In this document: positions 19,622 to 28,929 of the stretch, piece after piece
Numbering within the stretch: the first letter of the stretch is position 1
How the letters are laid out: every line of letters starts with the position of its first letter
From: CAVWUA01 sp963758025
Lineage (GTDB): Bacteria > Planctomycetota > Planctomycetia > Isosphaerales > Isosphaeraceae
DNA length: 64,000 nucleotides
Assembly: GCA_963758025.1 (NCBI GenBank)
Contig: CAVWUA010000006.1
Span: 682,001-746,000 of the forward strand
Direction of reading: 5' to 3'
Notes under the pieces: model-generated
The model's database searches: none
The model's input: only the letters and a program-made list of their open reading frames with translations
Told to the model about the DNA's origin: nothing
Translations under genes and position numbers: made by a program

Positions 19622-19948
19622 TTATTGCTCGTTGAGAATCTTCTGCGTGATCTCGCGTTCGCAGATCTTGCACCACTTCCATTGCCCCGCGCCAACCTTG
19701 TCGTCAAGGTGTTGCTTGGCGATGCGGATGGTGCGGAACCAGAGCTTGGCCTCGTTCTCGGACGCCTTTTCCAGCTTAGCGCAGTGCGCGAAGTGCAGAA
19801 GGTTCGACTTGGCCTTGCTCCCCCGCTTCGAATCCCCCTCGGGAATCACTCCGTGGAAGACATAGCCGATTGCTTCGAGACGGGTCTCGGCCATTTCCTC
19901 GGAGGACTCGATCGAGCGGAACGATGCTGTTTGATCCTTAATGAGCAT
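19622..19948 (-). CDS. Hypothetical protein with C-terminal CxxC
   Basis: 108 residues with lower GC and less biased codon use than its neighbours. The N-terminal half is mixed (IGYVFHGVIPEGDSKRGSKA). The C-terminal half is helical and basic and ends KWCKICEREITQKILNEQ, with a CxxC pair, and HFAHC lies mid-protein, so a metal site is possible. No family is recognised and no good ribosome-binding site precedes ATG 19948. Its composition hints at transfer or a recently acquired gene. Confidence 0.5.
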   Translation of the reverse strand: MLIKDQTASFRSIESSEEMAETRLEAIGYVFHGVIPEGDSKRGSKAKSNLLHFAHCAKLEKASENEAKLWFRTIRIAKQHLDDKVGAGQWKWCKICEREITQKILNEQ

Positions 19949-20337
19949 AGGGAAATCCCAAAGAAGGACCCGAAATTCTTCGCCTAACTCTTGACACGCC
20001 TTGATTTAGCAGTTCCAACTCTACGATAATCCGCCTGTTCGTGCAAGCTCAAGGATGTACGGCGGCAGGATCGTCGTCTGGTCGAATCGTCAGTCCAACC
20101 GGCTCGGAGACGAACTCCCCGAGCCGGACATGCCTTTCTGATCCCAGGGCTTCCAGGGCCGGGAATTCTCCGAAAAGATACGGGTCGAGACGGGCGTGGA
20201 ACCGAGAGATAAGGCCCTTCTTATCCCCACCTCATGCCGGCCTCATGCAGATTCTGGTATCCTGTCGGCGGTGAGGGACCAGGCCCGAACACTCGGGCGG
20301 TCGCCGCGCCGAGTTCCCAATACAGGAGGAATCACCG
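19949..20337. other. Gap before the PepSY-like gene
   Basis: 389 bases with no convincing gene. A consensus TTGACA occurs at about 19991 but lacks a well-placed -10. The only clear element is the CAGGAGGAATC ribosome-binding site just before 20338. Confidence 0.4.
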
Positions 20338-20886
20338 ATGAAGTTCGCGATCGTCGGAGCCGTCGTGACGCTGGGTTGGCTCGGATTCGTGTCGTCCACC
20401 CGTGCTGACGAGGAGAACATCCCGCTGAAGGAGGTTCCCAAGGCCGTCCTCGACGCGGTTCAGGGCAAGTTCCCCCGCGCCGAGTTGACCGGAGCCGAGA
20501 AGGAGACGGAAGAGGGCAAGACGGTCTTTGAGATCGCCCTGACGCACGAAGGCCAGAAGATCGAAGTCTCCGTGACCGCCGGGGGCAAGATCACCGAGAT
20601 CGAGACCGAGGTCGCCGCGGGAGACCTGCCGGGGGCCGTCCGAAAGGCGATCGAGGACAAGTACCCGAAGTCGTCGATCAAGAAGGCCGAGAAGGTCATC
20701 GAGTCCGAGGACGCGGATGACGACGACGATGATAAGGACGAGGATGACGACGACGAGGATGAGGGCGAGGAGGTCAGCTTCGAGGTCGTTGTCATGACCG
20801 CCGATGGCAAGACGATCGAGCTGGAAGTCTCCCCCAAGGGCAAGATCGAGCAGGAAGACGACGACGAGGACGACGACGACAAGTAA
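20338..20886 (+). CDS. Secreted acidic protein with PepSY-like repeats
   Basis: 182 residues. A signal peptide (MKFAIVGAVVTLGWLGFVSS) is followed by two PepSY-like units: PKAVLDAVQGKFPRAELTGA...FEIALTHEGQKIEVSV and PGAVRKAIEDKYPKSSIKKA...FEVVVMTADGKTIELEV. Between and after them lie Asp/Glu runs, about 20 acidic residues near positions 124-145 and a second run at the C-terminus. PepSY-like proteins are periplasmic and of uncertain function; the acidic runs could bind Ca2+ or other cations (inference). The start is firm: AGGAGG precedes ATG 20338. Confidence 0.85.
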   Translation: MKFAIVGAVVTLGWLGFVSSTRADEENIPLKEVPKAVLDAVQGKFPRAELTGAEKETEEGKTVFEIALTHEGQKIEVSVTAGGKITEIETEVAAGDLPGAVRKAIEDKYPKSSIKKAEKVIESEDADDDDDDKDEDDDDEDEGEEVSFEVVVMTADGKTIELEVSPKGKIEQEDDDEDDDDK

Positions 20887-21398
20887 TACGGGACCATGCG
20901 TCGGCCGACGTCACGTCCTGAGCATCAACGGAATGGACATCGGCTGACGCGCCCATTCTCCATGGCCGACGGGTGTCCGGGCCGGAACACGAGTCCCCTG
21001 TCCTGTCGTCAGAGCATGTGCGGAATCGGGAGCCCTCGTCCATTTTCCGGACGCCGACCGGGATCTCCCCCGGGTGAGGTGGGGGAACGCGTTGCCGTGG
21101 CTGGCCCGATCGGCGAGGGATCTCGATCGTCCGTACCCCTCGGGCCGGGCGCAGGACCGCCATCCCGTCTCCCCCGGTTAATCCAGACAAAATCCTCTCA
21201 CCGCACTTACGCTTGACGCCCCTCGGGAAGCATCGGTAGCTTATCAATGACATCGCCGACTCGATCGTCACGGTACCGAGGCAACGAGCGCAATACGTAA
21301 CTCACGATCCGCGACCGTTGCCGCAGACGGCGGAAAGACGTCGTGCAAGGGTTTCCTGGCCGATCTCTGGGACGTTCGCCCCTAGCTAGGGCCTCTCT
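20887..21398. other. Gap before the ABC1 kinase gene
   Basis: 512 bases without a supported gene. There is a possible weak promoter, TTGACG at 21213-21218 and TAGCTT at 21237-21242 with 18-base spacing. A perfect 12-bp palindrome, ccctagctaggg (21380-21391), lies directly before the start of the next gene. Confidence 0.4.
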
Positions 21399-23051
21399 TT
21401 GTTTCGCGAAACCGTCGGTCATCTCCGCGACTTGCCCCGATACCGTCAGATCCTGGCGACCTTGATTCGCTATGGATACCGGGATATCGTCACCGCGCTC
21501 CATCTGGAAGGGCTGGTCCGGCCGTTCGAGAAGGTGGCGATGGGGGAAGACGTTCCGCCGCAGGATCGGCCCCGGCGGCTGCGCATGGTCTGCGAGGATC
21601 TCGGCCCGACGTTCGTGAAGCTCGGCCAGTTGCTCAGCACGCGGCCCGACCTGCTGCCCGAGGCGTACACGACGGAGCTGGCCCGCCTCCGGGACGACGT
21701 GCGCCCGTTCCCCTACGCGCAGGCCGAGGCGATCCTCACGGAGGAGTACGGCCGGCCCCCCTCGGAGGTCTTCGCCTCGATCGACCCGGTGCCGATCGCC
21801 TCCGCCTCGATCTCGCAGGTGCATCGCGCGGTTCTGCCCGATGGCAGCCGGGTCGCCCTGAAGATCCGCCGACCGGATATCGTCAAGGTCGTCAACGCCG
21901 ACCTGGACATCCTCAAGAACCTCTCGCAACTGGCCGAACGCCGCTTGCCCTTCCTCACGCCGTATTCACCGACGCTCCTGGCTCGTGAGTTCGAGCGGAG
22001 CCTCCGGCGCAAGCTGGACCTCGGCATCGAGCGTCGGACGATGGAACGCTGCCAGGTCCAGCTCGCGGACGAACCGGCCGCGCACGTGCCCGAGGTTTAC
22101 CCGGAGTTCTCGACCTCCCGCGTACTCTGCATGGAGTTCATCAACGGGGTGGACGTGGACGACCTGGAGGGCATCCGCCGGTACGGCGACGATCCGGCGA
22201 CCGTGGCCGTCAACGGGGCGAGAATCCTGCTCACGCAGATCTTCCGCTTCGGCTTCTTTCACGCCGATCCGCATCCCGGCAACCTCCGCGTGTTGCCCGG
22301 CGGAGTGGTCGCGCCGCTCGATTACGGCATGTTCGGCCAGCTCGACCGCCGCACCCGCGAGCGGATCGCGGACCTCCTGCTGGGCTTGATGGCACAGGAT
22401 ACGGACCGCGTCGTCCGCACGCTCGATTCGCTGGATATCCGGGCCGAGCATATCGACTCTCGGGCCTTGCGGCGCGATGTCGGCGAGCTGGTCTCCGCCT
22501 ACTCCGACCTCTCCCTCGACAACATCGACCTGGCGCTGCTCTTGCGCGAACTGGTCACGTTGATCCGCACGCATCGCCTGCGGATTCCGCCGGACCTGGT
22601 GCTCTTGATCCGCTCGCTCGTGACGATCGAGAGCGTCGGGCGGACCCTTGATCCGCATTTCGACATCGCCACGCATATCGAGCCGTTCATCCGGGAACTG
22701 AGCCTCGGGCGCTATCATCCCCGGCGGCTCTTTCTGCACGCCGCGCGGACGGCCGAGGACGTGCAGCGCGTGGCGACCCTGCTGCCCGACGTGCTGGGGC
22801 AATCCCTGGAGTCCATCAAGCGCGGCGAGCTGACCGTGCGGTTCGACCTCCATCACTTCGAGCGTCTGGTCAAGCAACTGACGAGGGCCGCCAACACCCT
22901 GGCCGCCGGAATCATCATCGCCGGCCTGCTCGTCGGTTCCGCCCTGGTCCTCCGCGAGGGGGTCGGCCCGATCTCCCTGGCCTATATCGGCTTCTCCATC
23001 GCGACGTTGCTCGGCCTGGTGCTCGTCTGGAACTTCATCCGGGGAGGATGA
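21399..23051 (+). CDS. ABC1/AarF/UbiB atypical kinase family protein
   Basis: 550 residues. The family motifs are all visible: the KxGQ region (PTFVKLGQLLSTRPDLLP), the Ala-rich loop and lysine (IASASISQVHRAVL...VALKIRRP), the catalytic loop HADPHPGNL and the DFG-like LDYGMFGQL. Two hydrophobic helices end the protein (TLAAGIIIAGLLVGSALVL; AYIGFSIATLLGLVLVWNF), as in UbiB. The family supports ubiquinone or other isoprenoid-lipid metabolism through an ATPase or kinase-like activity; planctomycetes often carry several copies. The start is uncertain: TTG at 21399 has no clear ribosome-binding site and the next in-frame ATG is too far inside. Confidence 0.88.
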   Translation: MFRETVGHLRDLPRYRQILATLIRYGYRDIVTALHLEGLVRPFEKVAMGEDVPPQDRPRRLRMVCEDLGPTFVKLGQLLSTRPDLLPEAYTTELARLRDDVRPFPYAQAEAILTEEYGRPPSEVFASIDPVPIASASISQVHRAVLPDGSRVALKIRRPDIVKVVNADLDILKNLSQLAERRLPFLTPYSPTLLAREFERSLRRKLDLGIERRTMERCQVQLADEPAAHVPEVYPEFSTSRVLCMEFINGVDVDDLEGIRRYGDDPATVAVNGARILLTQIFRFGFFHADPHPGNLRVLPGGVVAPLDYGMFGQLDRRTRERIADLLLGLMAQDTDRVVRTLDSLDIRAEHIDSRALRRDVGELVSAYSDLSLDNIDLALLLRELVTLIRTHRLRIPPDLVLLIRSLVTIESVGRTLDPHFDIATHIEPFIRELSLGRYHPRRLFLHAARTAEDVQRVATLLPDVLGQSLESIKRGELTVRFDLHHFERLVKQLTRAANTLAAGIIIAGLLVGSALVLREGVGPISLAYIGFSIATLLGLVLVWNFIRGG

Positions 23052-23406
23052 TCCAATCGATCAGCGCAAGGGTTCGGAGCCAGTAGGCCAGCGCGACGCC
23101 CATCGCCGCCACGACCACCCCCGCCAGATACCACGCCGCCCAGATCAGGACGTACGACTCGGCCAGTAACGTCGCCCGGTCGCGCTGGCGGGGATCGTTG
23201 CGGGGCAATGGGCCGTCGCGCTCGATCAGCTCGCGGTCGAGCGTGCGCATCCCCCGGCAGGCAAGCCAGGGGGCCAGCCCGCAGCCGATCACCCCGCCAG
23301 CCGCCAGCGCGAAGACCGGCCCGAGCGCCGAGCGTAAGGCCCCCAGCGCGACCCCGACGGCCGCCACGGCCAGCATCAAGCCCCGGATCGTTCGTCGGAA
23401 TCGCAC
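23035..23406 (-). CDS. Small membrane protein
   Basis: 123 residues. The opening MRFRRTIRGLMLAVAAVGVA is typical of short planctomycete membrane proteins, and the pattern gives about four hydrophobic segments: residues 9-28, 30-45, 86-105 and 108-120. The middle is charged (RELIERDGPLPRNDPRQRDR). Function unknown. Its 3' end overlaps the 3' end of the ABC1 gene by 17 bases on the opposite strand. The secreted protein gene at 23440-24051 lies upstream on the same strand. Confidence 0.55.
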   Translation of the reverse strand: MRFRRTIRGLMLAVAAVGVALGALRSALGPVFALAAGGVIGCGLAPWLACRGMRTLDRELIERDGPLPRNDPRQRDRATLLAESYVLIWAAWYLAGVVVAAMGVALAYWLRTLALIDWIILPG

Positions 23407-23439
23407 GGACGACGCCTCACGTTCCCATCACGCGACCCC

Positions 23440-24051
23440 TTACCTGTCCGCGATTTCCAGAAACGTATCGCGGAGGAAGATCCGGTTTCCCGGCTCGGCC
23501 GAGATCGGCCCGTTGATGCCGAAGATGGCAATCTGATACGACTTGCCCGGCTGCGGGTCGCTCAGCTCGACGCGGTTCGGCGCATTGAACCCGGCGACGA
23601 TCGCGCCGCCGTTCTGCCCGACCTTGCGCGGCAGGTTGCCATCGACCCACACCTCGCCGTAGTCGTCCACGGTCGTGACGAACGCAACCGTCTTGCCGTC
23701 CAGGTCGGCATCCTTCGGCAGCGTGATCTTGATCCGGTACCACGCGAAGCAGACCTTGCCGGTGGAGCGAGCCTGGCCCAGGGTGGTCGGATCAACAACC
23801 TCCCACGCGCTGTCGTCGAAATTCGGGGCCTGGGCCTTGGGTTCGATACTGTAGGTCGTGGTGTCCTTGTCGTCGGTCGTCTTGGCGGGAACCTCGACGA
23901 TCTTGACGTTCTGGAACCGCCACTCCCCCTGGACCGCCTTGACCCCGTCCGCCGTGCGGAGGTCGATCTTCTTCGAATCGGCCGCATCGGTGCGAACGGC
24001 GAACAGGCTCAGCAACACGGCCAGGGCCGTGGCTTTTACAGAGTTCCTCAT
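23440..24051 (-). CDS. Secreted jelly-roll (galactose-binding-like) protein
   Basis: 203 residues. A signal peptide (MRNSVKATALAVLLSLFAVR) precedes a single beta-sandwich domain with the pattern of glycoside hydrolase family 2 sugar-binding domains: PNFDDSAWEVVDPTTLGQA, ACFAWYRIKITLP-like WYRIKITLPKDADLDGKTVAF, DDYGEVWVDGNLPRKVG and SYQIAIFGINGPIS. Such domains bind carbohydrate. ATG 24051 follows AAGGGGAAG. The glycosidase-like gene upstream on the same strand (24217-25579) suggests a shared role in polysaccharide handling. Confidence 0.7.
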   Translation of the reverse strand: MRNSVKATALAVLLSLFAVRTDAADSKKIDLRTADGVKAVQGEWRFQNVKIVEVPAKTTDDKDTTTYSIEPKAQAPNFDDSAWEVVDPTTLGQARSTGKVCFAWYRIKITLPKDADLDGKTVAFVTTVDDYGEVWVDGNLPRKVGQNGGAIVAGFNAPNRVELSDPQPGKSYQIAIFGINGPISAEPGNRIFLRDTFLEIADR

Positions 24052-24216
24052 GCGTCTTCCCCTTGCTGCTTCTGGCGTCGATCGTACTCCCCATGCCCGT
24101 CTGACAGCCAAGTGTCAGCGGGTCCGTCAAGTGCTCGCATGGTACGAGGGCCGATCCGGTGCCACAAGGGGATACCGAAAACCCGGATCACCACCCCGCC
24201 GGGATGGCCTCTGATC

Positions 24217-25579
24217 TCACTTCGACCGCGCCACGATCCGCAGGGCGATGTCTTCCTGATAATCGGGAGATTCCAGGGTGACACGACCGCCGGAGGTCTC
24301 GATCGGCTTCACCTCCTTGCCGTCGCGGGGATCGACCCACGCGCCGACGTAGTCTCGCGGAGGCAAATCGAGTTCCAGACGGGCCTTGGTCCCGCCGTTG
24401 ATGTAGATCGCGTACTGCAACCCCGGATCGACCAGGGCGCGGGCCGTCGCACCCTGGGGGATGCCGCCGACGATCACGCGGTTGTCGGGCTTCATGCGGA
24501 GGAAGTCGAATCGCTCGATGAAGGTCCTGAGCGCCGCGAGGCTCCGGCGGAGCGACGGGCCGCCTCCGCCGGGGGTCGGATCGACGACCTTCGCCGAGCC
24601 GTCCTCATGGTCCGGCGTGAAGGAGTAGTCGAGGTTGCTGTAGATGGCCCCTCCGGCCATGAGGAAGTCCCAGCCCTCGGTGCGGTACGGGCGGTCGCCG
24701 GTCCCCTGGAAGCCCGTCTCATCGTCGGCGATGGGCTCGGTTCAGGTCGTAGTTCAGGGCGACCGTCTCGGGGGGGTGGGCATAGTGGAAGTTGAAGATC
24801 GAGACGGCCGGGTTCGGGTTGTCGATCTTCGCCTTGCCGTTGGCGATGTTTTGCGCAATCAGGTGTTTCTTCGGACGATCTTTTTCCGCATCCACGATGG
24901 CCGCGGCGATCCGGTCCTGCCACTCCCGCGTGACGCCGCCGAAATACGGCTCGTTGCAGATTTCAAAGTACACGTTATCAAACTCGTTCAGCTCGCCGAC
25001 GACCTTCGCGACGAACGCCAACTGGCGCTTCAGTAGTTCGGGGTGTTTCAGGGTGTACACCTCCTCGCGGGGGACGTTGCCGACGCCGTTGACGTTGTTC
25101 CGGGCGTTCATCGGGTTCACGTCCCAGAGGGACTGGTCGTAGAACGGACAGAACAGGACGAACTCGACGACGATCCCGCGCCGGGCGGCCTCGCCGAGGA
25201 AGGATTTCAACCGCTTGTAGTAGGCGTCGTTCGGGCGGTCGAGGTTGTATTTCTCTCCCTCCTGAGCCCAGGGGGAGACATACCGGCCCGGCTGAGGGGC
25301 CAGGGTGTTGTGCTGGATGCGGAACGAGCCGGGGACCTCGCGGTACGTGCCGGAGAAGGTCCGCGTGAGGTTCAAGCCGTCGGCTCGCAGCGCATCGAGA
25401 TAGGGGCCGAAGTCGAAGTCGGCGTTCAGGACCGCGCCATAATGCTCGCCCGAGGTGATGAGCACGGTGGGTCGTCCCCCGTACTGGAGGTAATGCGGGT
25501 TGTCGGGATGGAGGCGGATCGGCCCCTCGGTGGCCGGTGCCTGCACGAGGATCGCCAGGGCGAGCAAGGGGGTGAACAT
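24217..25579 (-). CDS. Secreted cellulase-like (beta/alpha)8 glycosidase, one frameshift
   Basis: About 453 residues after repair. ATG 25579 starts a short signal peptide (MFTPLLALAILVQAPA). The barrel follows: RLHPDNPHYLQYGGRPTVLI, TSGEHYGAVLNADFDF, NLTRTFSGTYREVPG, VEFVLFCPFYDQSLWDVNP and FDNVYFEICNEPYFGG, where the Glu of NEP fits the clan GH-A acid/base. One extra base in the ggg at 24733-24735 (plus strand) breaks the frame after NYDLNRA. The remaining part gives AGGAIYSNLDYSFTPDHEDG and a C-terminal beta domain. It resembles GH5/DUF4038-type enzymes; the exact family is uncertain. Confidence 0.72.
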
Positions 25580-25815
25580 GGCAAGGACGCTCCGGGACTC
25601 GTGGTTCACGATCGGGCAAAACGGGTGCTGGGGGAATGCCTCATCTTGTCGGTTGGATCGCCCGGGTTCAAGCGGACACCGGTTGGGAGAGTCTTCGCCA
25701 GATCGCATGTGACAGGAGCCGGAACGTGACCTAGGGTTTTTTGTGGACGGAGAGTGGTTCCTCATCAGGATCGTGCTCGAACCGATTGGGTCGATAAGGA
25801 AAGGAGAGCGCAATC

Positions 25816-26277
25816 ATGCAAGTACGCCAGAGAATGCGAGGGCGAAAGCGCTCGGGCGCGGCCATCGTCGAGATGGCGGTTATCTTGCCGATCTTCATCG
25901 CCCTGGTCATGGGGCAGATCGAGTCGTCGCGGTTCGGCATGGTCTCACAACTGCTCTCGACCGCCGCGCGCGTCGGCTGCCGAACGGCCGTCGTGCCGAA
26001 CACCACCACGAACGACGTGCAGAGCCGGATCAACGAGACGCTTCAGGGAACGAAAATCAATGTCGGCACGCTCTCGGCCAAGTGGTCCGATCCGGGCACG
26101 GCCGGCGCGTGGATCTTACCGGCGAACTGGAACGATCCGAACCTGGCCTACGGCACGCCCGTGACCGTCATCCTCCGCGTCCGCTGCAAGGACGTTTCCT
26201 GGCTGCCGGCGCCGAAGTTCGTGGGCGAGAACGCAATGATCACTGTCCGTGCGGTTTTCAGCGCAGAGCGTTATTGA
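25816..26277 (+). CDS. tadE: TadE-like pseudopilin
   Basis: 153 residues. The N-terminus RKRSGAAIVEMAVILPIFIA is the TadE motif: a short basic leader, then a hydrophobic helix with the conserved Glu of AIVEMAV. The remaining part is a small extracytoplasmic domain. TadE-type minor pseudopilins are processed by a prepilin peptidase and act in tight-adherence (Flp) pilus assembly. AAGGAGAGCG precedes ATG 25816. It is followed after about 170 bases by two TadG-like genes. No secretion ATPase or platform genes are in the window. Confidence 0.88.
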   Translation: MQVRQRMRGRKRSGAAIVEMAVILPIFIALVMGQIESSRFGMVSQLLSTAARVGCRTAVVPNTTTNDVQSRINETLQGTKINVGTLSAKWSDPGTAGAWILPANWNDPNLAYGTPVTVILRVRCKDVSWLPAPKFVGENAMITVRAVFSAERY

Positions 26278-26450
26278 GACATGAACCCGTTGATGCTGTC
26301 CGATTCCACGCAACGCAAGGTGCCCGGCCTCTCGTCCGCGAGACCCAGGCCCCCACGTTGCCGCGCCGGGGTCCAATGCCCGACCCCAGCCACCCAAACC
26401 AGACAACATCCGCAGCGGGATTGGGTTTGAATCATCAGGAGGTCCACCCG

Positions 26451-27638
26451 ATGCGAGCGAATCGACATCTCCAAAGCCGGTCTCCCCGGCGTAGCGGAAA
26501 AATTCTGGTCATGACCGGCTTGCTCATGCCCGTGCTCGTCGGCGGCGTGGCGCTCTCGGTCGATACGGGCGTGATCGGAACGGCCGATGCACAGCTCAAG
26601 ACAGCCACCGACGCCGCGGCCCTGGCCGGGGCCCGGGAACTGGCCTCGGTGTCTCGGTTCAAGGGGACGACCGACATCTCGGCCGAGATCACCAGCGCCC
26701 GGAGCCGGGCCATCGGCCGGGGCTTGACCAACGCCGTGCTCGGAACGCCCCCGACGATCCGCTCAGAAGACGTCTCGGTGGGCTATCACGAGCTGAACAA
26801 CCCCGGCGCGTCATTCTTCCGGACCGATGTCGCCCATAATCTGTACAACTCCGTCCAGGTCAAGGCGGCACGCACGTCCATCCCCAACTACTTCGGCCGT
26901 ATCTTCGGCAACCAGACGACCAACCTGTCCATCTCCAGCACGGCGACGATCGAGAATTTCCCCGTCCGGGGCTTCCGTAGCGACATGGGAATGAATGCCG
27001 ACATCCTGCCGATCGTGCTCGACAAGTCAACCTACAACGCGATGATCGCCGGAACGACGACCGATCAGTATTCGTTCTACCCCAGTCTCTACAACCCGCC
27101 GTACGACAATGGTGTCCGCGACGGCGCCGACGGGTTCAAGGAATCGAAGCTCTACCCGGTCAGGGACGGCCTGCCGGGCAACTGGGGCACGATCAAGGTC
27201 GGCGTCAGCAACAACAGCACGTCCACGCTCGGGGACCAGATCCGCTACGGCGTCACTCCAGGCGAGATCTACAACGAGTTTTCCAACAGCCAGAACTGGC
27301 TGGAGCAGTCCGACACCTCGACCAGTCCGCCGACGCCGTACCACCACTTCGGCGGCAACCCCGGCATCAGCGCGGGGATCAAGGACGACCTGGCCAGCAT
27401 CATCGGCAAGCCCGTCGTCTTGCCCATTTACGACCAATCGGGCGGCAACGGCAACAATGCCTGGTATCGGGTCATTGCCTATGTCGGGGTGCGGATCGTG
27501 GATGTCAATTTCGGGGGAAACCCGAAATACGTGATCGTTCAGCCGGCGTGCGTCGAGGACCCGACCGCCGTTTCCGATACGACCCGGACCATCCCGTGGA
27601 CCGAGGGAGGGATCGTCCACCTGCACCTCTCGCGTTGA
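26451..27638 (+). CDS. TadG-like protein, copy 1 (intact)
   Basis: 395 residues. The N-terminal Tad_N (TadE/G-like) part is clear: GKILVMTGLLMPVLVGGVAL membrane helix, then DTGVIGTADAQLKTATDAAA and LAGAREL. The rest is an extracytoplasmic domain without a von Willebrand A motif. It has distinctive segments such as GYHELNNPGASFFRTDVAHN, YPSLYNPPYDNGVRDG and PGNWGTIKVGVSNNS. A perfect ribosome-binding site, AGGAGG, lies 9 bases before ATG 26451. Directly after it comes a paralogue with the same layout. Likely part of a tight-adherence-type surface system. Confidence 0.85.
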   Translation: MRANRHLQSRSPRRSGKILVMTGLLMPVLVGGVALSVDTGVIGTADAQLKTATDAAALAGARELASVSRFKGTTDISAEITSARSRAIGRGLTNAVLGTPPTIRSEDVSVGYHELNNPGASFFRTDVAHNLYNSVQVKAARTSIPNYFGRIFGNQTTNLSISSTATIENFPVRGFRSDMGMNADILPIVLDKSTYNAMIAGTTTDQYSFYPSLYNPPYDNGVRDGADGFKESKLYPVRDGLPGNWGTIKVGVSNNSTSTLGDQIRYGVTPGEIYNEFSNSQNWLEQSDTSTSPPTPYHHFGGNPGISAGIKDDLASIIGKPVVLPIYDQSGGNGNNAWYRVIAYVGVRIVDVNFGGNPKYVIVQPACVEDPTAVSDTTRTIPWTEGGIVHLHLSR

Positions 27639-27694
27639 TCGCGAGACCCGTCGCGGCTCATGAATTGGTTATGAGTCGTCTGGAGCCCATTTCG

Positions 27695-28883
27695 ATGCGA
27701 AGCGTCCGCCATCCCTCTCGCCGGTTTCTCCGGCGTCGAGGAAAAATTCTGATCCTGGCCGGCTTGCTCATGCCCGTGCTCGTCGGTGGCGTGGCGCTCT
27801 CGGTCGATACGGGCGTGATCGCAACGGCCGATGCGCAGCTCAAGACGGCCACCGACGCCGCGGCCCTGGCCGGGGCCCGGGAGCTGATATCGGAGGCTCG
27901 GTTCAAAGGGACAACCGACATGGCGACCGAGATCACCAACGCCCAGACCAGGGCCGTCGGCCGGGGCTTGACCAACGCCGTGCTCGGAATCGCGCCGACG
28001 ATCCGCCCGCAAGATGCCTCGATCGGGTATCACGAATTGAACAAGCCCGGCGCGTCGTTCTTTCGGACCGATGTCGCTCATAACCTGTACAACTCCGTGC
28101 AGGTCAAGGGCTCACGCGTGGCCGTCCCCAGCTACTTCAGCCGAATATTCGGCAGGAAATCGACCAGCCTGTCCGCCACCAGCACGGCGACGATCGAGAA
28201 TTTCCCCGTCACTAGCTTCCGCAGCGACCTGGGAATCAATACCGGCATCCTGCCGATCGCGCTCGACAAGCCGACCTACGACGCGATGATCGCCGGAACG
28301 ACAACCGACCAGTTTTCGTTCTTTCCCAGTCTCTACAACCCGCCCATCGACAATGGTGTCCGCGTCGGCCCCGACGGGTTCAAGGAGTCGAAGCTTTACC
28401 CGGTCAAGGATGGCACGCCCGGCAACTGGGGAACGATCAACGTCGCTGTCAGCAACAACAGCACCCCCGACATCAGCCGTCAGATCCGCAACGGCATCAC
28501 GCCGGACGAGATCCACAATCGAGTTTTCCAACAGCCAGAACTGGCTGGAGCAGTCCGACACCTCGACCAGCCCGCCCACGCCCTACCACACGTTCACCGG
28601 CAACACGGGCATCAGCGCGGGGATCAAGGACGACCTGATCAGCATCATCGGCAAACCCGTCTATTTACCGATCTACGACAGATTGGGCTCTTCCGGCAAC
28701 AATGCCACGTTCCGGGTGATCGCCTTCGCCGGAGTGCGGATCGTCAACGTGGATTTCGGAGGGAGCCCCAAATTCGTGATCGTTCAGCCGTCGAAGGTCG
28801 TGGCCCCAACCGCCGTCCCCGATACGACGCGGACCATCCCGTGGACCGCAGGGGGAATCATCCGCCTGCACCTCTCGCAATAG
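27695..28883 (+). CDS. TadG-like protein, copy 2, one frameshift
   Basis: A tandem paralogue of the gene at 26451-27638, very similar at DNA and protein level over its whole length. ATG 27695, not 27671, aligns residue for residue with the copy 1 start (MRxxRH...RRxGKIL). The two copies differ at one indel: copy 1 has aacgagttttcc (NEFS), copy 2 has aatcgagttttcc, with one extra base at 28519-28520. Without it the frame continues NEFSNSQNWLEQSDTSTSPP to the stop at 28883, giving about 395 residues. Either a real recent inactivation or an assembly error. Confidence 0.8.
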
Positions 28884-28929
28884 ACAGACGCAGAACTCGT
28901 TCCAGCTCATAGAACAGATGGAGATCATC

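Noticed and set aside
20896..21216. A 106-codon plus-strand open frame after the PepSY gene
   Set aside because: No ribosome-binding site, no hydrophobic or family pattern, Arg/Pro/Ser-rich composition expected of non-coding GC-rich DNA.
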